Below are positions 24,950 to 32,954 of a stretch of 64,000 nucleotides of DNA, in pieces (position 1 is the first letter of the stretch; the number at the start of each line of letters is the position of its first letter). The DNA is from Symbioplanes lichenis (GTDB lineage: Bacteria; Actinomycetota; Actinomycetes; Mycobacteriales; Micromonosporaceae). The notes beneath the pieces were generated by a model, which worked only from the letters and a program-made list of their open reading frames with translations, was not told the DNA's origin and made no database searches. Where the stretch lies: positions 248,001-312,000 of the forward strand of contig NZ_JAUZQD010000011.1 in NCBI RefSeq assembly GCF_030709675.1, given 5' to 3'. The translations under genes were made by a program, and so were the position numbers.

Positions 24950-25681
24950 ATGGAGGACACGTTCGCCGGGGACGAGCTGGACACCGAGCTGTGGTTGCCG
25001 CACTACCTGCCGCACTGGAGCTCCCGGGCGGCCTCCGCTGCCACGTGTGCCGTCGCTGATGGGAAGTTGCGGCTGAGCATCCCGCCCGAGCAGGGCCTCT
25101 GGTGCGAGGGGCTGCATCCCGAGCCGCTGCGGGTGTCGGGGGTGCAGAGCGCCTGCGTGTCCGGGCCGGTGGGCAGCGCGATCGGCGGGCAGCCCTTCAA
25201 GGAGGGGCTGCTCGTGACCGCCGAGGAGCCCGGCTTTTGGGGTCACACCCCGCTTTACGGGCGGATCGAGGCCCGGTTGCGCGCGATCCTGTCGCCGCGG
25301 TCGATGGCGGCGTTCTGGCTGGCCGGGGTCGAGGACAAACCCCAGCATTCCGGCGAGCTGTGCGTGATGGAGGTCTTCGGATCATCCGTACGCGAGGCAA
25401 CCTGCGAAGTCGGCGTCGGCCTGCACAGCTTCCGCGACCCGGGCCTCACCGAGGACTGGGTGGCCGACCGGCAGCCGCTGGACCCGGCCGACTTCCACGT
25501 CTATGCCGTCGACTGGCAACCCGGCACGGCGACCTTCACGATCGACGGCCGCGTGGTCAAACGCATCGGCCAGTCGCCCAACTATCCGATGCAGCTCATG
25601 CTCGCCGTCTTCGACTTCCCGCAGCGCGGCCCGGCCGGCCCCACCCCCGAGCTGATCGTCGACCACGTCCGCACCTCCTGA
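24950..25681 (+). CDS. GH16-like concanavalin-fold protein, catalytic motif altered
   Basis: A 243-residue beta-jelly-roll protein of the GH16/laminarinase type. It has the DTFAGDELDTELWLPHY opening, the YGRIEARLRAI strand and the end pattern DFHVYAVDWQPGTATFTIDG seen in GH16. The catalytic motif ExDxxE reads E-L-C-V-M-E at residues 136-141, so both Glu residues remain but the central Asp is Cys138. There is no signal peptide, which is odd for an enzyme of extracellular glucans. It may be a cytoplasmic protein with altered activity. Start ATG 24950 is supported by the leaderless -10 box. Confidence 0.75.
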   Translation: MEDTFAGDELDTELWLPHYLPHWSSRAASAATCAVADGKLRLSIPPEQGLWCEGLHPEPLRVSGVQSACVSGPVGSAIGGQPFKEGLLVTAEEPGFWGHTPLYGRIEARLRAILSPRSMAAFWLAGVEDKPQHSGELCVMEVFGSSVREATCEVGVGLHSFRDPGLTEDWVADRQPLDPADFHVYAVDWQPGTATFTIDGRVVKRIGQSPNYPMQLMLAVFDFPQRGPAGPTPELIVDHVRTS

Positions 25682-25705
25682 CACCGGCCAGGCGTCACGC
25701 AGCTC

Positions 25706-25819
25706 GTGCCAAGCGACGGCGGCGCGGCGGCCGACCTGCTGCGGGCTGCGGAGGCCGGCGGCGCCCTTCTGGCCGCCACGCTGCCCGAGGACAGCGATGT
25801 CGCGGCGCTCGCCCGATAA
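25706..25819 (+). CDS. short open frame, possible gene remnant
   Basis: GTG 25706 to TAA 25819 gives 37 residues with coding-like composition and high third-position GC (AADLLRAAEAGGALLAATL). It is in the same frame as the GH16-like gene, 24 bp beyond its stop. There is no ribosome site. It could be the tail of a lost gene or chance in GC-rich DNA. Confidence 0.2.
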   Translation: MPSDGGAAADLLRAAEAGGALLAATLPEDSDVAALAR

Positions 25820-25887
25820 TTCATCGACGAGCATCGATTCACAGGAAACTTTGAGGTTGAGGCCGGGCGCCGGGCTCTAGGGTCACT

Positions 25888-25905
25888 AATCGACGTTAAT
25901 CGATT
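25888..25905. promoter_or_regulatory. inverted repeat upstream of the DUF4956/VTC operon
   Basis: AATCGA-CGTTAA-TCGATT, perfect 6-bp arms, in an AT-rich patch 67 bp before the operon. Two CATCGA words stand just upstream near 25822-25837. The layout resembles a repressor operator; no regulator gene is adjacent. The rest of the 290-bp gap shows no gene apart from the short frame at 25706. Confidence 0.4.
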
Positions 25906-25971
25906 GGATACCGCCGGGCCGGCCGCTGTTCACGCGGGCGACACCCGGCGGGCACCCGGGGAGGTCCGCAC

Positions 25972-26556
25972 GTGATGGCGCGGCTCGTGTTGTTCGGTGC
26001 CGATCTGCTGGCGGCCGGGATCCTGGTCTTCGGCCTCTATTTTCCCCGCCACCGGCGGCGGGACCTGGTGGCGGCCTATCTGGGCGTCAACGTCGGGGTG
26101 CTCGCGGTCACCTGGTCGCTGAGCAGTGCCACGGTCGGCGCCGGGCTGGGGCTCGGGCTCTTCGGCGTGCTGTCGATCATCCGGCTGCGGTCGACGGAGC
26201 TGGGCCAGCACGAGGTCGCGTACTACTTCTCCGCCCTCGCTCTTGGCATCCTGGGCCCGCTGAGCGAGTCGGTCCTGTGGCTCGGCCCGAGCCTGATGGC
26301 GCTGATCCTTCTCGTCGTCTACGCGGGCGACCATCCGCGGCTGTTCCGGGACTACCGGCACCAGGTCGTCGTGCTGGACCGGGCGTTCACCGACCAGGTG
26401 GCGCTGGTCGCGTACCTGGAAGGGGTCCTCGGCGCCCGGGTGCACCAGGCGGACGTCGAACGGCTCGATCTGGCCAACGACACCACCGTGGTGGACGTGC
26501 GCTTCGCGCGCCGCCCCCACATGCGGGAGCCGGAACGAGCCGGGGTGCGGCGATGA
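25972..26556 (+). CDS. DUF4956 membrane protein
   Basis: A 194-residue protein with about five membrane helices (LVLFGADLLAAGILVFGLYF, VAAYLGVNVGVLAVTW, GLGLGLFGVLSIIRLRS, YYFSALALGILGPL, LMALILLVVYA) and a cytoplasmic C-terminal domain. The GLFGVLSIIRLRS segment with its basic residues and the following Glu is the typical DUF4956 core. A GGGAGG site at 25959-25964 precedes GTG 25972 (ATG 25975 is the alternative). The gene overlaps the polyphosphate polymerase by 4 bp. DUF4956 proteins commonly sit beside VTC-domain proteins, so it is likely the membrane partner, perhaps moving or anchoring polyphosphate; that is inference. Confidence 0.85.
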   Translation: MMARLVLFGADLLAAGILVFGLYFPRHRRRDLVAAYLGVNVGVLAVTWSLSSATVGAGLGLGLFGVLSIIRLRSTELGQHEVAYYFSALALGILGPLSESVLWLGPSLMALILLVVYAGDHPRLFRDYRHQVVVLDRAFTDQVALVAYLEGVLGARVHQADVERLDLANDTTVVDVRFARRPHMREPERAGVRR

Positions 26557-27344
26557 TGCCGGCGATCGGGCTGGCCGAGCTGATCGAGCTGGCCGAGCTG
26601 CAGACCCGGGTGGACCGCAAGTACGCCGTCCCGCGCGCCACCGTCGGCGTCCTGCTCGACCATCTGGCCGGCGCCGCGCGGGTGCTGGAGATCGACGGGT
26701 TGCGGTCGTTCCGCTACCACTCGGTGTACTTCGACACCGACGACCTGACGAGCTATCGGCTGGCGGCCTACCAGCGGCGGCGCCGGTTCAAGATCCGGAC
26801 GCGGACCTACCTCGACTCGGCCTCGTGCTGGCTGGAAGTGAAGACGGAGGGCGCGCGCGGCGGCACGGTGAAGGAGCGGCGCCCGTACCGGACGGATCAC
26901 CATGCCACGGTCGCGCCCGGCCGGTCCTTCGTGGACGACCGGCTCAAGCCGCTGGCGATACCCGGGCACACCGAGCTGACGTTCGCGCCGACGCTGGTCA
27001 CCCGGTATCGGCGGACCACGCTCTGCCTGCCCGCCACCGGCAGCCGGGTGACCGTCGACGTCGATCTGGCCTGGGAGTCCGGCGGGCGCCGCCTCGGCAC
27101 GCCGCACCTGGCCGTGATCGAGACGAAGACCGGATCGGTGCCGTCCCCGGCGGACCGCCTGCTGTGGGCGCTGGGTCACCGCCCGGTCCGGATCTCCAAG
27201 TACGCCACCGGGCTGGCCGCCCTGCGACCGGACCTCCCCTGTACGCCTTGGCGCCGCACGTTGCGCCGCCACTTCACCGCCGCAGGGGCGCCCATCGCGC
27301 CGGCCGGAACGAGCTGGCTCTCCACCCACAACAGACAGGACTGA
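26553..27344 (+). CDS. VTC-domain polyphosphate polymerase-like protein
   Basis: A 263-residue protein of the triphosphate-tunnel fold like the yeast VTC polyphosphate polymerase core. Visible basic tunnel residues: TRVDRKYAVP with Lys23, the RFKIRTRTYLD arginines, LEVKTEGARGGTVKERRPY, VTRYRRTTL, and the late metal Glu in LAVIETKTGS. There are no membrane segments, so it should act at the inner face with the DUF4956 protein, whose stop overlaps its start (ATGA). The VTC enzyme makes polyphosphate from ATP; activity of these bacterial versions is largely untested as far as I know. The secreted DUF4353 protein follows 3 bp later. Confidence 0.87.
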   Translation: MMPAIGLAELIELAELQTRVDRKYAVPRATVGVLLDHLAGAARVLEIDGLRSFRYHSVYFDTDDLTSYRLAAYQRRRRFKIRTRTYLDSASCWLEVKTEGARGGTVKERRPYRTDHHATVAPGRSFVDDRLKPLAIPGHTELTFAPTLVTRYRRTTLCLPATGSRVTVDVDLAWESGGRRLGTPHLAVIETKTGSVPSPADRLLWALGHRPVRISKYATGLAALRPDLPCTPWRRTLRRHFTAAGAPIAPAGTSWLSTHNRQD

Positions 27345-27347
27345 CCC

Positions 27348-29027
27348 GTGTACCGATCCGCGCTTCTCCTTCCCGCTGTTCTGGCGCTCGCCGCAGTTCC
27401 CGCGCAACCCGCGCTCGCCGCGGGACCGGCCGCCGCCCAGGCCCTCGCGGCCAACGCGCCCGATCACGACGACGCCGCCGACTACGTGTGGAACAGCGCC
27501 GACGTGCGAACCGTCACCTTGACCGGCTCCACGGCGACGACCACCGCGCCCGGCGTCACCGTGGCGGGCAGCACGGTGACCGTCGGCGCGGCCGGCACGT
27601 ACTCCTTCAGCGGCTCGCTCACCAACGGCCGGATCGTGGTGAACAGCACCGGCACCGGCATCGTCCGCCTGATCCTCAACGGCGTCACCCTCGCGAACTC
27701 GACCGCGGCGCCGCTCGACGTGGTCGCCGCGCCCGAGGTGATGATCGTGCTGGCCGACGGCACCACCAACCGGATCAGCGACGCCGCCACGCATGCGAGC
27801 ACCGACCCGGCCAACGCCGCCCTCTACAGCGCGAGCAACCTGACCATCACGGGCAACGGGACGCTGAACGTTACGGGGAACGCGTACGACGGGATCGCCA
27901 GTGCCGACGGGCTCGTGGTCAACGGCGGCACGATCCAGGTGACGGCCGCGGACGACGGGATCCGGGGCAAGGACTACCTCGTGGTGCAGGGCGGCAACAC
28001 CACGGTGACGGCGGGCGGCGACGGCCTCAAGTCGGACAGCGCCGAGGACGCCATGCGGGGCTACGTGTCGTTCGCGGCGGGGACGGCATCAGTCACGGCG
28101 GCCGGCGACGCGGTGACCGGGGAGACCGACGTGATCGTGTCCGGCGGCACGCTGACGGCGAAGGCGGGTGGCGGGAGCACGGTCACTCCCGGCGACGCCT
28201 CCACCAAGGGACTCAAGGCCGGCGTCGCCCTGGTCATCAGTGAAGGACGCACGACTGTCGACGCCTCCGACGACGGCGTGCACTCCAACGCGACGGTGAC
28301 CGTGGACGGCGGCACGACGACGGTCGCCACGGCGGACGACGGAGTCCACGCCGAGGGCAACCTGGCGGTCTCGGCGGGGACGGTCACGGTCACCAAGTCG
28401 TACGAGGGTCTCGAGGGGCTCAAGGTCCTGATCAGTGGGGGTACGGTCAACGCCACCGCCACGGACGACGCCGTCAACGCGGCGGAGGAGGGCGTGCCGG
28501 AGATGCAGAACGCCCCGAACGCCACGATCGCGGTCTCGGGCGGCACGGTGGTCGTCAGCGGGGGCACTGACGGGCTCGACTCGAACGGCACCCTGGCGCT
28601 CTCCGGCGGCACTGTCGTGGTGGCCGGCTCGCCGACGCGCGGCGGGGGCGAGGGCGGTCTCGACTCCAACGGCGCTCTGACCATCACGGGCGGCACGGTC
28701 CTGTCCACCGGGCTGAGCGCCAGCACCAGCCAGCTGCCGGCGTCGGGCCAGGGCTGGATCTCGTACGCCTTCACCGCCAACCAGCCGGCCGGCACGGTGG
28801 TCCACCTCGCCACCAGCGCGGGCACCCAGATCGCGTCGTTCCAGCCCACGAAGGTCTTCAAGGGCGTGGTCTTCTCCGGCACCGGCATCACCCGGGGCAC
28901 GACCTACGTGATCTACACCGGCGGTACGGTCTCGGGCACCGCTGTCGGCGGCGGCCTCTACACCGGTGGCACCCTCTCGGGCACCCGCGTCGGCACGGTC
29001 ACCGCCGGCACCGCCGTCCGCGGCTGA
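27348..29027 (+). CDS. secreted DUF4353 (carbohydrate-binding-like) beta-helix protein
   Basis: A 559-residue protein with a signal peptide (about 1-25, cleaving after ALA) and a long array of beta-helix turns. Repeated words such as VNGGTIQVTAADDGIRGKD, TTVTAGGDGLKSD, DASDDGVHSN and VVVSGGTDGLDSN mark the DUF4353 pattern, with Asp/Gly turns that could bind calcium. The C-terminal 90 residues are a separate Thr/Gly-rich beta domain. Starts 3 bp after the polymerase with GTG 27348. In other genomes such proteins are often annotated carbohydrate-binding and occur with VTC, DUF4956 and CotH kinase genes. CotH is absent here. Confidence 0.85.
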   Translation: MYRSALLLPAVLALAAVPAQPALAAGPAAAQALAANAPDHDDAADYVWNSADVRTVTLTGSTATTTAPGVTVAGSTVTVGAAGTYSFSGSLTNGRIVVNSTGTGIVRLILNGVTLANSTAAPLDVVAAPEVMIVLADGTTNRISDAATHASTDPANAALYSASNLTITGNGTLNVTGNAYDGIASADGLVVNGGTIQVTAADDGIRGKDYLVVQGGNTTVTAGGDGLKSDSAEDAMRGYVSFAAGTASVTAAGDAVTGETDVIVSGGTLTAKAGGGSTVTPGDASTKGLKAGVALVISEGRTTVDASDDGVHSNATVTVDGGTTTVATADDGVHAEGNLAVSAGTVTVTKSYEGLEGLKVLISGGTVNATATDDAVNAAEEGVPEMQNAPNATIAVSGGTVVVSGGTDGLDSNGTLALSGGTVVVAGSPTRGGGEGGLDSNGALTITGGTVLSTGLSASTSQLPASGQGWISYAFTANQPAGTVVHLATSAGTQIASFQPTKVFKGVVFSGTGITRGTTYVIYTGGTVSGTAVGGGLYTGGTLSGTRVGTVTAGTAVRG

Positions 29028-29041
29028 CCCGCGCGGGTTTT
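29028..29041 (+). terminator. GC-palindrome with T tract after the DUF4353 gene
   Basis: CCCGCGCGGG followed by TTTT, directly after the stop codon. The hairpin is short (three GC pairs around GCGC), so termination is uncertain. Confidence 0.35.
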
Positions 29042-29175
29042 CGAGCGCAACCACTTACGCACGTGGCCCGGTGCGGCATCGCGGTCTGGACGCGTCAGCG
29101 GCCAGCGATGCCGGGCCGGGCACCTCGGCGGGAGCGACGGTCTGAACGCCCCACCCCGCTACGAAATATGCTGTC

Positions 29176-29691
29176 TTATGCGCAAAGCCCGACCACCGGG
29201 TTGAGCCAGTTGGTCATCTGGGTGTTGAGCACCTTCTCGAGGTCCTTCATCGTCTCGATCTTGGCGAAGAACTTCTCGTCGCCCGCGCTCTGCGTGAACT
29301 TGCTCGCCGACTGCGTCGCCGCCTGCTTGATGTCCGGGTCCTGGGCCGCCGCGGCCTCCTTACGGACCTGGGCGCCGATGTCCTTGAGCTGCTTGGCGGC
29401 GGCCTTGCGGGCGGTCTCGACGTTGTCGTCCTGATCGGCCTCCTTGTAGGCGATCATCTTGCCCAGCTCGCTGCCCAGCGACTTGATCTCGGTGTCGAAG
29501 ATCTTGTCGAGCTTGGTGCAGACCGTCTTGGTGTTCGCCGAGTAGTCCGGCGGCGGGCTGGTGGTCGTGGCCGCCGTCGCGGGCGTGTCCACCGGGGTCT
29601 CGCTCGCGGTGTCCGACTCATCGCCGCCGGAGCAGCCGGCTCCGAGCAGGAGCAGGCCACCGAGCGTGGCGGCAACCAGGGCACGTCGCAT
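29176..29691 (-). CDS. lipoprotein of unknown function
   Basis: A 171-residue precursor: short signal peptide and a lipobox LLGAGC with lipidated Cys20, then a Thr/Pro-rich linker (about 24-50) and a helical domain rich in Lys, Asp and Gln with two cysteines (CTKLDKIF and the final GLCA). It would be tethered to the outer face of the membrane. No family recognised. Start ATG 29691 has CAGGAT 7 nt upstream, which could be either a weak -10 or a weak ribosome site. It is divergent from the AfsR-like regulator across 304 bp in which I see no further gene. Confidence 0.75.
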   Translation of the reverse strand: MRRALVAATLGGLLLLGAGCSGGDESDTASETPVDTPATAATTTSPPPDYSANTKTVCTKLDKIFDTEIKSLGSELGKMIAYKEADQDDNVETARKAAAKQLKDIGAQVRKEAAAAQDPDIKQAATQSASKFTQSAGDEKFFAKIETMKDLEKVLNTQMTNWLNPVVGLCA

Positions 29692-29995
29692 GACAAAGAT
29701 CCTGTTCGTCGGGGACGTCCAAACCCCGCGACGATACGTCCGCAGCCGGACAGCGTCCAACCGCCATGCCCCGCCCGTGGCCGCCGCCGTGCGGAAGCCG
29801 TACCGGCCGGGCACATGTGAACAGCCCGCTCACCGCGCCGTGAACGAGCTGAACACCCCCGTTGGGCCGCCCTCGCCCACCGGGGCGAGGACAACCTGGT
29901 CAAGGACTGTGCGCCCGCCCGCTCTCGTCCCGCTCTCGAAGTACTCTCACCGGTTATCGTCGGAAGTCGATCAGCGACGGAGACGGGGTGGCGGG

Positions 29996-32929
29996 GTGCG
30001 GTTCGGCGTCCTGGGGCCGTTGCTGGTGACCGGCCCGGCCGGCGAGCTGCGCATCACCGCGGGCCGCGACCGGATCGTCCTGGCGATGCTGCTCCTGCAC
30101 GCGGGCCGCGTCGTCGGCGTGGACGACCTGGTCGACGCCGTCTGGGGCGCCGGCCCGCCCGCGACGGCGCGCGGTCAGCTGCAGACCTGCGTCTCCCGGC
30201 TGCGGCGGCTGCTGTCCGCCGAGGTGATCCGCACCGACCCGGCCGGCTACGCGCTGCTGACGGACGACCTCGACCTGACGGCCTTCCTGCGGCTGACCGG
30301 CGAGGCCCGCGCGGCCGGCAGCGCCCCCGCGGAGGCTGCGAAGCTGTTCCGCCAGGCCCTCGAGCTGTGGCGCGGCCCGGCCCTCGCCGGCCTGGAGCCC
30401 GCGCCGATCCGGCAGCAGGCGGCCGTGCTGGACGAGCAGCGCGTCGCGGCCGCCGAGGAGTGGATCGACCTGGAGCTGGCCGCGGGGCACGAGCAGGAGA
30501 TCGTGGCCGAGCTGGTCGGGCTGGTCGAGCGGCACCCGCTGCGGGAGCGGCTGCGGGCCCAGCTGATGCTCGCCCTGCACCGGCTCGGGCGCCAGGCCGA
30601 CGCCCTCGCGGAGTACCGCAGGACCCACGAGCTGCTCCGCGACGAGCTGGGCGTCGAGCCCGGCCGCCCGCTGCGCGAGCTGCACCGGGCCATCCTGACC
30701 GGCGAGGCGGCGGAGCCGGCCCACGACCGGGAGCCGGCCGCGCCCGTCCGCAGCCTGCCGCGCACGATCGGCGACTTCACCGGGCGGGACGAGGCGGTCC
30801 AGCGGCTCGCCGGGGCGGCGGCCGAGTGGTCGGTCCTCACGATCGACGGCATGGCCGGCAGCGGGAAGACCACGCTGGCGCTGCGGATGGCGGCGCTGGT
30901 CGGGGCGGCGTACCCGGACGCTCAGATCTTCCTCGATCTGCACGGGCACAGCGAGCAGGAGCCGCTCGGCCCCGGGGCGGCGCTGCTGCTGCTCCTGCGG
31001 CAGCTGGGCGTGCCGGCGGGCCGCATCCCGCAGGACGAGGAGGGCCGGGCGGCGCTCTGGCGTTCCGAGACAGCGTCGCGGCGGGCGCTGGTGATCCTCG
31101 ACAACGCCGCTTCCAGCGCCCAGGTGACCCGGCTGCTGCCGGCCTCGCCGACGAGCCTGTGCCTGGTGACGAGCCGGCGGCGGCTGGCCGGGCTCGACGG
31201 CGCGTACGCCGAGGTGCTCGAGCTGCTCACCGAGGAGGAGGCCGTCGCGCTGCTGACGCGGATCGTCGGCAAGCGGGTGGTGGCGGAACCCGAGGCGGCC
31301 CGGGAGCTGGTCCGGGCCTGCGGGCGGCTGCCCCTGGCGATCCGGCTGGCGGCCTCCCGGCTCGTGCACCGGCCGCGGTGGGCGGTGAGCGACCTGGTGC
31401 GCCGGTTCCGCGAGTCGGCGCTGCCGGAGCTCGCGGCGGAGGACCGTACGGTGGCCGGGGCTTTCGCCTTGTCCTTCGGCCAGCTGCCGGAGCGCTCCCA
31501 ACGGCTGTTCCGGCTGCTCGGGCTCTTCCCCGCCGAGCAGTTCCGGGCCGTGTCCGCCGCGGCGCTCGCGGATCTGCCCGAGCCCGAGGCGCAGGACATT
31601 CTGGACAGTCTCGTCGACGTGCACCTGATCGAGGAGCCGGACCCCGAGCGCTACCGGCTGCACGACCTGGTCCGCCAGTACGCCGCCGCGCTCGCCGCCG
31701 CCCTCCCCGAGACCGAGCGCCGGGCCGCCCTGACCACCCTGGTCGACGTCCACCTGCACGCCTCCGCGGAGCTCGGCCGGGAGCAGGATTCCGGCGCGGC
31801 CGAGGACTATCCGGACGGCGCCCCCGTACGCCCCGACCTGGTGGCCGTGGCCGTCGCCGACCCCGCGTGGCGCGAGGAGCAACGCCCGCTGCTCGTCCCG
31901 CTGATCCGCCTCGCCGCCGACCTGGGCCGCACCGAGCAGGCCTGGCAGCTGGCCCGGGTCAACTGGCAGTTCCTCTTCTACGGCAACTATCTCGACGAGC
32001 TGCTCGCCGCGCAGACCGCGGGCCTGACCGCCGCCCGGGCCGCCGGCGACGCCCGGGGCGAGGCTCTGATGAGCAACTATCTGGCCTCGGGCATGGTCCA
32101 CGCGGGCCGGCTGCACGAGGCCCGCCGGCTCATGACGGTGATGCTCGACTATCAGGAGCGCACCGGCAACCGCGCCGCGGCGGCCCGGGCCCGGGGCAAC
32201 CTGTGCACGGTGCTCTTCCGGCTGGGCCGCGTCGGCGAGGCGCTGGCCCAGGCGGAGCTGACCTACCGCGAGGAGCAGCGCTTCGCCCCGGCCCGGGTGC
32301 TGCTGGTGCGCAGCATCATGATCGGCACCTATCTGCGGGCGCTCGGCCGGCACGAGGAGGCGCTGCGACGGGCCCGGCGCGGCATGATCACCGCGGCGGA
32401 GGAGGGCCTGGACACGTACGTCGTCGTGGCTCTGCCGGAGATCGCGCAGAGCCGCATCGAGCTGGGGCAGCTCGACGTGGCCGAACGACTCCTGCGAGTC
32501 GCGCTGCCGTTGTTACGGGCGCGTCGCCTCTCCGGCAGCGAGGGCGAGGCTCTCTATCTCCTGGGGCTGCTCGAGCATCGCCGCGGACGCCACGAGGAGG
32601 CCGTCCCCTGGTTGCTGGCGTGCCTCGACCTGGCCCGCCGGGACGGCATGGCGCCCGTCATCGCGACCGCCTCCAACTGCCTCGGCGACGTGCTGCGCGC
32701 GATGGGGGACGGGACGGGGGCGTTCGAGCTGCACACGAAGGCGCTGGAGATCAGCCGCCGGAGCGAGCTCGCGCGGGAGGAGGCTCGCGCGTTGCGGGGT
32801 CTCGGTGACTGCGTGGCGGCCGGGGATCCCGCCGCGGCCCGCCGGTACTGGCAGCGGGCGGTGTCCATCTTCGCCGGGATCGAGTCGCCCGAACACGACG
32901 GCGTAGTGGCGCGGATCAACTGCACCTGA
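29996..32929 (+). CDS. AfsR/SARP-like regulator (winged helix, BTAD, NB-ARC, TPR)
   Basis: A 977-residue STAND-type regulator. Domains in order: OmpR-like winged helix (about 1-92), bacterial transcriptional activation domain (about 95-240), NB-ARC ATPase with Walker A GMAGSGKTT at 285-293 and LVILDNAAS as Walker B region, then arrays of TPR-like helices (about 590-977). Such proteins activate secondary-metabolism or morphology genes by binding direct repeats near -35. GTG 29996 is chosen as the first start that keeps the winged helix intact; the frame extends well upstream without sense. Target genes cannot be deduced; the nearest metabolite gene is the type III synthase nearly 30 kb away. 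Confidence 0.9.
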   Translation: MRFGVLGPLLVTGPAGELRITAGRDRIVLAMLLLHAGRVVGVDDLVDAVWGAGPPATARGQLQTCVSRLRRLLSAEVIRTDPAGYALLTDDLDLTAFLRLTGEARAAGSAPAEAAKLFRQALELWRGPALAGLEPAPIRQQAAVLDEQRVAAAEEWIDLELAAGHEQEIVAELVGLVERHPLRERLRAQLMLALHRLGRQADALAEYRRTHELLRDELGVEPGRPLRELHRAILTGEAAEPAHDREPAAPVRSLPRTIGDFTGRDEAVQRLAGAAAEWSVLTIDGMAGSGKTTLALRMAALVGAAYPDAQIFLDLHGHSEQEPLGPGAALLLLLRQLGVPAGRIPQDEEGRAALWRSETASRRALVILDNAASSAQVTRLLPASPTSLCLVTSRRRLAGLDGAYAEVLELLTEEEAVALLTRIVGKRVVAEPEAARELVRACGRLPLAIRLAASRLVHRPRWAVSDLVRRFRESALPELAAEDRTVAGAFALSFGQLPERSQRLFRLLGLFPAEQFRAVSAAALADLPEPEAQDILDSLVDVHLIEEPDPERYRLHDLVRQYAAALAAALPETERRAALTTLVDVHLHASAELGREQDSGAAEDYPDGAPVRPDLVAVAVADPAWREEQRPLLVPLIRLAADLGRTEQAWQLARVNWQFLFYGNYLDELLAAQTAGLTAARAAGDARGEALMSNYLASGMVHAGRLHEARRLMTVMLDYQERTGNRAAAARARGNLCTVLFRLGRVGEALAQAELTYREEQRFAPARVLLVRSIMIGTYLRALGRHEEALRRARRGMITAAEEGLDTYVVVALPEIAQSRIELGQLDVAERLLRVALPLLRARRLSGSEGEALYLLGLLEHRRGRHEEAVPWLLACLDLARRDGMAPVIATASNCLGDVLRAMGDGTGAFELHTKALEISRRSELAREEARALRGLGDCVAAGDPAAARRYWQRAVSIFAGIESPEHDGVVARINCT

Positions 32930-32954
32930 CCGGAAGCGGGGGCAGGATGGAGGC

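Noticed and set aside
29954..32353. A 799-codon reverse-strand frame opposite the AfsR-like gene.
   Set aside because: No domain, and its composition mirrors the GC bias of the opposite strand; the forward frame has intact NB-ARC motifs.
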